Of a stretch of DNA of 5,013 bases, positions 1-5,013 are shown one piece after another. Position 1 is the first letter of the stretch, and each line of letters starts with the position of its first letter. The notes under the pieces were generated by a model, which was not told where the DNA came from, did not search any database, and worked only from the letters and a program-made list of their open reading frames with translations. The stretch lies in contig DASPXK010000354.1 in NCBI GenBank assembly GCA_035637315.1, positions 1 to 5,013 on the forward strand, read 5' to 3'. This DNA is from DASPXK01 sp035637315 (GTDB lineage: Bacteria > Chloroflexota > UBA6077 > JACCZL01). The position numbers and the translations under genes are program-made.

Positions 1-608
1 GGATCGCGGCCCGGGTCAACCCCCCCAAGCTTGGGGGGGTTGGGGGGGCTGACCCGGCAGGTGGCCTCAGGCCGCTGCTGCCCCACCTCGAGGCGCTCGC
101 CGGATCCTCAGGACAGGGCGTCGAGAGCCCGCCCCTCGACCCCGTCTGCACGACGGCCTGGCGTGCCCTTGGGGCTCTGGCGCATACCTGGCGCCATGAG
201 GACAGTGCCGGCATGCGTCAGGCAGCGAGTAGGCTGACAGGCCTGGGGCCCGGGCTGACGCCCTCAGGCGACGACCTGTTGGCCGGCTTGCTGGTGGCAG
301 CCTCCCGAACGTGCCCGGCGGCAGCCACACGCCTCGCGGCAAGCTGTGTGGCGGCCAGTGTCGGCCAGACGACCGACCTCGGTGTGGCCCGCGTGCGCCA
401 CGCGGCAGCGGGCGCGATCGAGGAAGTCCAGGAGGACGTGCTGGCCAACCTGCTGGGCGAGGATGGGGGTCAGCTCGAGTCGACTGTGACACGCGCCGCG
501 CGCTGGGGCCACACGTCCGGTCTCGACACCCTGGTCGGCGTGTTCTTCGGGCTGCGGCTCGGGCTCTGCCTTACCCCTCTCCCCCGCGAGGGAGAGGGGC
601 AGGGGTGA
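1..608 (+). CDS. DUF2877 family protein (AllH/YlbF-like), 3' part, start outside window
   Basis: The frame read from position 3 has no stop until TGA at 606-608, giving 201 visible residues, so the gene enters from the left edge. The methionine at 213 is internal and is not a convincing start, because conserved sequence begins only 9 residues after it. The family call rests on GLGPGLTPSGDD (visible residues 80-91) and GHTSGLDTL (169-177), both hallmarks of DUF2877. The E. coli member YlbF (AllH) is associated with the FdrA-type oxamate carbamoyltransferase of allantoin/purine catabolism; applying that role here is inference, since no partner subunit is visible. No signal peptide or membrane segment is evident. 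Two oddities stand out. Residues around positions 11-57 are encoded by a G/C-tract palindrome, and the last 12 residues (LTPLPREGEGQG) lie in a palindromic repeat beyond the conserved domain. The gene converges on selB with 3 nt between stops. The family call is confident; the substrate is unknown. Confidence 0.85.
   Translation, partial: IAARVNPPKLGGVGGADPAGGLRPLLPHLEALAGSSGQGVESPPLDPVCTTAWRALGALAHTWRHEDSAGMRQAASRLTGLGPGLTPSGDDLLAGLLVAASRTCPAAATRLAASCVAASVGQTTDLGVARVRHAAAGAIEEVQEDVLANLLGEDGGQLESTVTRAARWGHTSGLDTLVGVFFGLRLGLCLTPLPREGEGQG
11..57. repeat. G/C-tract palindrome inside the DUF2877 reading frame
   Basis: Positions 20-39 form a perfect palindrome of C7, AAGCTT and G7. A second G7 tract follows at 42-48. 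The outer arms 11-17 (CCGGGTC) and 51-57 (GACCCGG) are also inverted repeats, so 11-26 can alternatively pair with 42-57 with one mismatch. The frame stays open through it and encodes VNPPKLGGVGGADP. The AAGCTT core flanked by C and G runs resembles the palindrome at 3949-3982, so it may be a diverged member of the same repeat family. It lacks the GGGTGAGG tail box seen in the other two copies. The structure is certain; the kinship is tentative. Confidence 0.6.
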
Positions 609-610
609 GG
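570..610. repeat. Palindromic repeat at the convergent DUF2877/selB junction, possible bidirectional terminator
   Basis: Arms CCCCTCTCCC (574-583) and GGGAGAGGGG (590-599) are perfect 10-bp inverted repeats around a 6-nt loop, followed by CAGGGGTGAGG (600-610). The arms and tail match the element at 3949-3991, so this is a repeat family rather than a unique site. It covers the last 12 codons and stop of DUF2877 and ends 2 bases short of the selB stop. A GC-rich hairpin between convergent genes could end transcription from both sides, but neither strand shows a T-run after the stem. Intrinsic termination is therefore unproven, and RNA end protection is equally possible. Confidence 0.7.
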
Positions 611-611
611 A

Positions 612-2513
612 TCAATACAGCACGCGCTCGTCGCCGACCCGCCGGGTGACCTTGCGTTCGTCCAGATGGCCAAGCAGCGCCAGGGCATACTTGCGGCTGG
701 TGTCGAAGAGGTCTCGGACGCCCGCCACGGTGATCGGACCCCGCGCGCGGATCGTCTTCGTTATTTCGTCCACCAGGACCTCGTAGACGTCCCGCGGATA
801 GACCAGGTCGGCTGCCACCTCGACCAGCTCGCCACGATCGATCAGCGCCTGGGTCAGCTCCGGCGAAACGCCGAGACTGGCCTCGATGTCGCTTCGATCA
901 GGTGGCGAGGCGCCCGCCTCGCGCAGAGCGCTGGTCAGTCGCCCGGCGAGACGCTGCTGGTCTGGTGTGAAGACCACTTCGTGCGCGGGCAGGCGCAGGA
1001 GGGGACCGCTTTCGGCGACGAGCTCCTCGGCGAGCAACCGCTCCAGCAGTCGAGCGAACACGCGGGCCTCGATGCCGAGCCGCGTCCGCAGCTCCTCCTT
1101 GGGCATGCCGCGCCGAAATGGGAACGCGCGGTGGTAGGCGGCCAGCCCGTCACGCACCTGGTCAGCGAGCCGCTGCCAGCCGGCCCGAGAGGCAAGCAGG
1201 GTCTGGGCAACCAGGCGGGACGGCCCACCGCGTCGCGCCTCGAGGACGACCAGCTCACCCGACTCTACGAGGCGCGCGGCGACGTCGCGCGCTTCGCCGG
1301 ATGGCAGCCCGGTCCGACTCACCAGCGCGGACAGCTCGGCCGGCTCACGGCTCTGGAGCTGCTGCAGCACGACCTCTTCCGGGCTACCTCTCTCTAGGAC
1401 GGCCAGTCGCTCCAGGACGCGCTCCTGAAAGCGGCGGTGGCGGCGCGGGTGCGGCTCGACGATGGTTCCGCCGCCCACGGTCACACTCGGGGAAGGCAGG
1501 CGCACCACGAACAGGTCACCCTTGGCCAGCGCAACCTCGGCGCCGAGCCGAAGCTGTGCCCAACCGGTCTCGCCCGGCTTCAATTGTTGGCGGTCTAAGA
1601 GCCCCGCCCGAGCTGTCGTCTCCGCGGCGCCGCTGTGAAATGTCAGGGCCACGTTGTGGGCTAGCGCCTTGGGAGCGCTCTCGAGCAGTCGCAGGCGCAC
1701 GTCCGCCAACCGAGTTGGTCGCAGCGCGCCAGACGTCGATAGCACCTGGCCTCTCTCGAGCTCGTCAGTCGCGACGCCGCTCAGATTGACCGCCACGCGC
1801 GTCCCGGCCGGCGCCCGATCGACCTTCTTCTTGTGGGTCTGGAGGCCGCGAATCCGCGTCCGACGGCCCGACGGTTGGATTTCGACCTCCTGGCCGACCC
1901 GCAGCTCGCCGTCGACCAGCGTGCCCGTCACCACCGTCCCGAAGCCGGCGATCGTGAAGACCCGATCGATGGGCAGACGCGGCGAGCCGGTGTTCGGGCG
2001 GGCTCGCTCGTGCTCCAGCAACCGCTCGAGGACCTCCACCAGGTCGTCCAGGCCGGCCCGGGTCAGTGCCGAGACAGGGACCATCGGCGCGCCCTGGAAG
2101 ACCGTTCCGGTCAGCGTCTCTTCGACCTCGGCCTTGACCAACTCCAGCCATTCCTCGTCGACCAGATCGATCTTCGTGATCGCTACCATGCCGCTCGGGA
2201 TGCCCAGCAGGTCAATGATGCTCAGGTGCTCGCGGGTTTGAGGCATGATCCCCTCGTCGGCGGCGACCACCAGCAGCGCGATGTCGATCCCGCCGACGCC
2301 GGCCAGCATGTTGTGGATGAACCGCTCGTGGCCGGGGACGTCGACGATGCTCACTTCCTGGCCGCTCGGCAGCCTGAGCCACGCGAAGCCCAGGTCGATC
2401 GTCATGCCCCGCTCTTTTTCCTCCCGAAGCCGGTCGGGGTCGATGCCGGTCAGGCAGTGGATCAGCGTCGATTTGCCGTGATCGACGTGTCCGGCGGTCC
2501 CTACAACCCGCAC
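612..2513 (-). CDS. selB: Selenocysteine-specific translation elongation factor SelB
   Basis: SelB is a GTPase that replaces EF-Tu for Sec-tRNA(Sec) and binds the SECIS hairpin beside in-frame UGA codons at the ribosome. The 633-residue product is close to the E. coli length of about 614. The GTPase motifs are GHVDHGKS (8-15), T38 in switch I (ERGMTIDLG), DVPGHE (58-63), TKID (113-116) and SAL (148-150). Beta-barrel domains follow, with FTIAGFGTVVTGTL (186-199) and SPSVTVGGG (341-349). The C-terminal part, about 370-633, is the winged-helix array; the last unit includes FDTSRKYALALL (603-614) and TRRVGDE (623-629), typical of the SECIS-binding domain. The start is GTG at 2513, which gives the canonical MRVVGTAGHVDHGK and overlaps the selA 3' end by 13 nt. 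A G-rich stretch complementary to 2518-2528 could act as a weak ribosome site. Translational coupling to selA is likely. The stop is TGA. All expected motifs are intact. Confidence 0.97.
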   Translation of the reverse strand: MRVVGTAGHVDHGKSTLIHCLTGIDPDRLREEKERGMTIDLGFAWLRLPSGQEVSIVDVPGHERFIHNMLAGVGGIDIALLVVAADEGIMPQTREHLSIIDLLGIPSGMVAITKIDLVDEEWLELVKAEVEETLTGTVFQGAPMVPVSALTRAGLDDLVEVLERLLEHERARPNTGSPRLPIDRVFTIAGFGTVVTGTLVDGELRVGQEVEIQPSGRRTRIRGLQTHKKKVDRAPAGTRVAVNLSGVATDELERGQVLSTSGALRPTRLADVRLRLLESAPKALAHNVALTFHSGAAETTARAGLLDRQQLKPGETGWAQLRLGAEVALAKGDLFVVRLPSPSVTVGGGTIVEPHPRRHRRFQERVLERLAVLERGSPEEVVLQQLQSREPAELSALVSRTGLPSGEARDVAARLVESGELVVLEARRGGPSRLVAQTLLASRAGWQRLADQVRDGLAAYHRAFPFRRGMPKEELRTRLGIEARVFARLLERLLAEELVAESGPLLRLPAHEVVFTPDQQRLAGRLTSALREAGASPPDRSDIEASLGVSPELTQALIDRGELVEVAADLVYPRDVYEVLVDEITKTIRARGPITVAGVRDLFDTSRKYALALLGHLDERKVTRRVGDERVLY

Positions 2514-3877
2514 TCGGCCACCCCCACCAGCGCACGTGCCAGCACCTCGTCCTCCTCCGGCAGGACGGTCCGCAGGTCGAGGACGAGGCGATCCCGTTCG
2601 ACCCGCGCGATAACCGGCGGGCTCATTTGCCGCAGCGCGGCCGCCGCGGCCTGAGCGTCCAGGCCTGGCGGTCCGACCAGCAAGCGGGTGGGCAGCGTCT
2701 CGCCAGGCAGCGACCCGCCGCCGACCGCGGACTGGCCGTCCTCGACCCCAAAGCCAGTTCCGCGCGAGCCCAGCATCCCGACCACCGCCCAGGCACGGAC
2801 CTCGATCTGGTCGGGATCTGCGGCGATCATCCGCCAGACCGGAACCCGGTCCTGCGCCTCGCCACGAACGTAGTGCACCAGCGTCGCGCCCAGACCGGCC
2901 AGAGTCGCCTTGTCCGGACGGATCGCTCGAGTCAAGGGGTGCTTCTTGAGCCGCGCGATCAGATCGGCGCGGCCGACGATCACGCCAGCCTGCGGCCCGC
3001 CCAGAAGCTTATCGCCGCTAAAACAGACCAGATTCGCGCCCCCGCTGACGCTCTCCTGGACCAGCGGCTCGCGCGCCAGCCCGAAGGGTGCGGTGTCGAG
3101 AAAAGAGCCGCTCCCGAGATCGTCGACCAGCAGCAGCCCGCGGGCGTCGGCGGCGACCGCGAGCTCGGCCAGAGTCGGCGTGTGGACGAAGCCCAGCTGA
3201 CGGAAGTTACTGGTGTGGACCCGCAGGAACATGGCCGTCCGCTCGCTAATGGCTGCCTCGAAGTCGGCCACGTACGTCCGATTCGTCGTCCCCACCTCGA
3301 CGAGCTCAGCTCCGCTCTGGCGCAGGACGTCGGGGATGCGGAAGCCGCCCCCAATCTCGACCAGCTCGCCGCGGCTGATGACCACCTCACGGCCGTGGGC
3401 TAGTCCGGTGAGCGCCAGCAGGACCGCCGCGGCGTTGTTATTGACGACCAGCGCCGCCTCTGCACCGCTCAGACGCTCGAGCAAGCCGCTGACGTGCTCA
3501 TGGCGAGAGCCACGCGTCCCGGCTTCCAGGTCGTACTCCAGGTTGGAGTAGCCGCCGCCGACCTCCTGCATCGCTGCCAATGCCTCGCGGCTCAGCGGGG
3601 CTCGCCCCAGGTTGGTATGGATGACCACGCCGGTCGCGTTGATAGCGCGGCGCAGGGTTGCTCGGGTCGCTGTCTCGACGTGGGCCGCTACGGCTGCCGC
3701 CAGTTCGAGGATTGGCGGCCGGCCGGCTCCGTCTCGGATCTGGCGACGAGCATCTTCCAGCGCCTCGCGGGCGGCTTCGACGACCAGCGCGCGTGGATAG
3801 CCTCGCGTGAGGACGGCCACCCGCTCATCCTGGAGCAGCCGATCGACGCTAGGCAAGGAGCGAAGGGCATCTGGCAC
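2501..3877 (-). CDS. selA: L-seryl-tRNA(Sec) selenium transferase SelA
   Basis: SelA is a pyridoxal-phosphate enzyme that converts Ser-tRNA(Sec) to Sec-tRNA(Sec) using selenophosphate; bacterial SelA forms a large cytoplasmic ring. The 458-residue product has the usual family length. The N-terminal LPSVDRLL (8-15) is followed by TNLGRAPLS (88-96), SNLEYDLE (111-118), GTTNRT (196-201), DDLGSG (252-257) and SGDKLLGGPQAG (287-298), where K290 is the expected Schiff-base lysine. GGGSLPGETLPT (386-397) is the conserved C-terminal motif. The GTG start at 3877 is the furthest upstream start possible, because an in-frame TAA lies at 3907-3905 with no other start between. It also places LPSVDRLL at the normal distance from the N-terminus. 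No Shine-Dalgarno is visible before it. It is the first gene of a selA-selB operon and is transcribed away from the S9 peptidase gene. selD and the tRNA-Sec gene are not in the window. Confidence 0.97.
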   Translation of the reverse strand: MPDALRSLPSVDRLLQDERVAVLTRGYPRALVVEAAREALEDARRQIRDGAGRPPILELAAAVAAHVETATRATLRRAINATGVVIHTNLGRAPLSREALAAMQEVGGGYSNLEYDLEAGTRGSRHEHVSGLLERLSGAEAALVVNNNAAAVLLALTGLAHGREVVISRGELVEIGGGFRIPDVLRQSGAELVEVGTTNRTYVADFEAAISERTAMFLRVHTSNFRQLGFVHTPTLAELAVAADARGLLLVDDLGSGSFLDTAPFGLAREPLVQESVSGGANLVCFSGDKLLGGPQAGVIVGRADLIARLKKHPLTRAIRPDKATLAGLGATLVHYVRGEAQDRVPVWRMIAADPDQIEVRAWAVVGMLGSRGTGFGVEDGQSAVGGGSLPGETLPTRLLVGPPGLDAQAAAAALRQMSPPVIARVERDRLVLDLRTVLPEEDEVLARALVGVAECGL

Positions 3878-3911
3878 TGCGGTGAGCTGACGCCCGGCCG
3901 GACGTTACCGG

Positions 3912-3941
3912 ATTGTAGGCCGCTGAAAACAGGTCGGGCAA
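3912..3941 (-). promoter_or_regulatory. Candidate sigma-70-type promoter for selA-selB
   Basis: Read on the - strand, TTGCCC (3941-3936; 4 of 6 to TTGACA) and TACAAT (3917-3912; 5 of 6 to TATAAT) are separated by 18 bases. This predicts a start of transcription near 3905 and a leader of roughly 28 nt before the selA GTG. TACAAT stands out in this GC-rich background. The -10 hexamer abuts one 9-bp direct repeat, while the -35 hexamer lies inside the element between the repeats. This is a match by eye only. Confidence 0.5.
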
Positions 3942-3999
3942 AGCAGCCCTGACCCCTCTCCCAAGCTTGGGAGAGGGGTCAGAGGGTGAGGGCCGCTGA
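3918..3999. mobile_element. Small palindrome-bearing element flanked by 9-bp direct repeats (MITE/REP-like candidate)
   Basis: GGCCGCTGA occurs exactly at 3918-3926 and again at 3991-3999, bracketing 64 bases (3927-3990). These include a 34-bp perfect palindrome and its tail box. Nine-base direct repeats are the target-duplication size left by several transposase families, so this could be a non-autonomous insertion. There is no coding sequence inside, and the palindrome is central rather than terminal, which is not classic MITE structure. A related hairpin at 574-610 lacks such flanks. The repeats are seen directly; mobility is inferred. Confidence 0.4.
3949..3982. repeat. 34-bp perfect palindrome with AAGCTT centre
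   Basis: The left half (3949-3962, CTGACCCCTCTCCC) and right half (3969-3982, GGGAGAGGGGTCAG) are exact reverse complements around AAGCTT, and AAGCTT is itself palindromic. It is followed by AGGGTGAGG (3983-3991), which matches the tail of the 574-610 copy. It lies upstream of the predicted selA -35 and about 84 bases before the S9 peptidase start. It could form a cruciform or RNA hairpin, or insulate the divergent genes. No T-run suggests a classical terminator. Confidence 0.8.
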
Positions 4000-4053
4000 C
4001 GGTGTGTGCTAGCGTTCCCAGCCGGTTGCATCCTCGCGTGCCAGATTGGCTCG

Positions 4054-4059
4054 AAAGGG
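4054..4059 (+). promoter_or_regulatory. Ribosome binding site for the S9 peptidase ATG at 4066
   Basis: AAAGGG ends 6 bases before the ATG at 4066, which is a reasonable Shine-Dalgarno match and spacing. It favours this ATG over the one at 4070, which is in another frame, and over the in-frame GTG (codon 18) and TTG (codon 28) nearer the Tat motif. No convincing promoter for this gene was seen in 3983-4053. Confidence 0.5.
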
Positions 4060-4065
4060 CGAAGC

Positions 4066-5013
4066 ATGGATGCCCTGACCGACAGTCCAAAGTCTCCAGA
4101 TCCCCCACTTTCGACCGTGGACTTTCGACCTTGGACTGGTTCCAGTTTGACGCGGCGGCGGTTCCTGGCCCAGACGGCAGCCCTCGGAGTGTCGGCCGCC
4201 GCGCTGGCCCTGCTGGGCCCGCCCGAAGTCCTGGCTGTCCCGACTGGTCGGGGCCCGCTTCCCATCGAGCAATACATCAGGATCCGAGGCGCGGGTGGCG
4301 CGAGCTTCTCTTCGGATGGTCGCCAGCTCGCCTACCTCTCCAACGAGAGCGGCCTGATCCAGGTCTGGACCATGGACGTGGAAACTGGAGTGGCGCGGCA
4401 GCGGACGTTCGGGTCCGAGCGCGTCACATTCGTCGTGTATGCTCCGCGCGCCGCGGCGGTATTGTTCGGGTCCGATGTGGGGGGGAACGAACGATTCCAG
4501 TTCTCCTGGCTCGACCTCGAGAGCGGCCGCGCGCTGGCTCTAACCAACCAGCCGAACGCAACGCACGCGTTCGGCGGCTGGGCGCCGGACGGGCGGCGCA
4601 TCGCCTTCGCCTCGAATCGCCGTCGGGCAAGCGTGCTGGACGTGTACGTTCAAGAGGTGCCCGAGGGCGAAGCTCGGCTGGTGCTCGAGGGCGAGGTCAG
4701 CCAGGTCCCGATGGGCTGGTCGCCGGACGGCCAGGCATTGATCCTCTCGCGAGCCCAGGTGGGCGGCAACGACCTCTACCTCCTCGACCTGGCCAGCAGT
4801 GAGCTTCGCTATCTCACGCCCCACGACGGCGAGGCGCGCTACTTCAACGTCGGCTGGGCCGCGGACGGCCGCCACCTCCAACTGATCACGGACCAGGGCC
4901 GTGATCGCGCCGCGCTGGTCGAGCTGGACCCCGCCGACGGCTCGAATCGCCCGCTTGTCCAATCCGAGTGGGAAGTGGAGGGGTTCACTCGGCGGGCACA
5001 GTGGCTGGCCTGG
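4066..5013 (+). CDS. Tat-exported S9 (prolyl oligopeptidase-like) peptidase, 5' part
   Basis: The frame is open from ATG 4066 to the right edge, giving 316 residues; the catalytic half lies outside the window. Residues 29-34 (TRRRFL) followed by a small hydrophobic stretch (about 37-51) and EVLA-VP (54-59) form a twin-arginine signal, so export of a folded protein is predicted. PD40-type beta-propeller blades follow: SFSSDGRQLAYLSN (80-93), GGWAPDGRRIAFASNR (170-185), GWSPDGQALILS (217-228) and GWAADGRHLQLI (263-274), plus GGNERFQFSWLDLESG (139-154). This arrangement is typical of the propeller that gates access in S9 serine peptidases acting on short peptides. The catalytic Ser-Asp-His residues cannot be checked, so a TolB-like propeller protein without peptidase activity remains possible. 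The roughly 28-residue segment before the Tat motif is unusually long, low in conservation and partly encoded by a tandem repeat, so the true start may be further in. A G7 run at 4479-4485 does not break the frame. Confidence 0.85.
   Translation, partial: MDALTDSPKSPDPPLSTVDFRPWTGSSLTRRRFLAQTAALGVSAAALALLGPPEVLAVPTGRGPLPIEQYIRIRGAGGASFSSDGRQLAYLSNESGLIQVWTMDVETGVARQRTFGSERVTFVVYAPRAAAVLFGSDVGGNERFQFSWLDLESGRALALTNQPNATHAFGGWAPDGRRIAFASNRRRASVLDVYVQEVPEGEARLVLEGEVSQVPMGWSPDGQALILSRAQVGGNDLYLLDLASSELRYLTPHDGEARYFNVGWAADGRHLQLITDQGRDRAALVELDPADGSNRPLVQSEWEVEGFTRRAQWLAW
4107..4137. repeat. Tandem 14-bp repeat in the 5' end of the S9 peptidase gene
   Basis: ACTTTCGACCGTGG (4107-4120) is followed directly by ACTTTCGACCTTGG (4121-4134) and a partial ACT. 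The two units differ by one base. AGTCCAA at 4084-4090 is the reverse complement of TTGGACT at 4131-4137, so the region can fold into a stem with a 40-base loop just after the start codon. It encodes the segment between the predicted start and the Tat motif (about residues 15-24). Confidence 0.7.

Noticed and set aside
574..614. The UGA ending selB is followed after 12 nt by a strong hairpin, resembling a bacterial SECIS, and the frame stays open well beyond it.
   Set aside because: SelB normally ends just after the VGDERV motif, the hairpin belongs to a repeat family found elsewhere in the window, and the extension is only the antisense of DUF2877 with no recognisable protein. Detection of a selenium-labelled, longer SelB would reverse this.
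666..1397. Long + strand open frame opposite selB (243 residues), in frame with DUF2877 across its UGA.
   Set aside because: It is the antisense shadow of a clear selB reading frame, common in GC-rich DNA. The translation shows no domain and is rich in the Q, R and G typical of such shadows.
1833..2654. 273-residue + strand open frame spanning the selB/selA junction.
   Set aside because: It is antisense to well-conserved GTPase and SelA sequence, with no start context or recognisable domain.
2627..3403. 258-residue + strand open frame opposite selA.
   Set aside because: It is an antisense shadow of conserved SelA catalytic sequence.
3949..3991. CRISPR-like or attachment-site interpretation of the palindrome.
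   Set aside because: There is a single unit with no regular spacers, and no integrase or tRNA gene nearby.
3849..4277. 142-residue - strand frame upstream of selA, crossing the palindrome.
   Set aside because: It runs through repeats and the antisense of the S9 signal region and has no family resemblance. Its LTPLPSLGEG-like peptides in neighbouring frames are simply the palindrome translated.
4479..4485. G7 run in the S9 gene as a possible frameshift.
   Set aside because: The protein reads continuously through it (SDVGGNERFQ) with conserved propeller sequence on both sides.
4002..4802. 266-residue + strand open frame overlapping the S9 peptidase gene.
   Set aside because: It is in a different frame from the one carrying the Tat motif and PD40 blades, and its translation is arginine/proline-rich without domain features.

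Overview
The window is a GC-rich bacterial chromosome segment with four protein-coding genes and almost no wasted space. It carries a selA-selB pair, which marks an organism that decodes UGA as selenocysteine. The high GC content, a Tat-exported S9-type peptidase and short GC-rich palindromic repeats would fit a Chloroflexota-like or similar soil/thermophile lineage. That placement is an inference, and nothing here is phylogenetically decisive.

Layout from left to right. (1) Positions 1-608 on the + strand hold the 3' part of a DUF2877-family gene whose start lies outside the window. A G/C-tract palindrome sits inside its reading frame near the left edge, and its last 12 codons plus stop lie in a second palindromic repeat. 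(2) Positions 612-2513 on the - strand hold selB, converging on DUF2877 with only 3 nt between the two stops. (3) Positions 2501-3877 on the - strand hold selA, whose 3' end overlaps the selB start by 13 nt, so the two form an operon read right to left. (4) Positions 3878-4065 are a divergent intergenic region. It holds a good candidate selA promoter and a small palindrome-bearing element flanked by exact 9-bp direct repeats. (5) From 4066 to the right edge, on the + strand, is the 5' part of a Tat-exported S9 (prolyl oligopeptidase-like) peptidase. Only its signal peptide and part of its beta-propeller are visible.

SelA converts Ser-tRNA(Sec) to Sec-tRNA(Sec), and SelB is the dedicated elongation factor that delivers this tRNA to UGA codons followed by a SECIS hairpin. 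The other required parts, selC (tRNA-Sec) and selD, were not seen, nor was an evident selenoprotein gene. DUF2877 and the S9 peptidase have no demonstrated link to selenium.

I do not see a previously undescribed multi-gene system. The most noteworthy non-coding signal is a short palindromic repeat family (two clear copies and one possible) that has shaped a coding C-terminus, the convergent selB/DUF2877 junction and probably the selA promoter.
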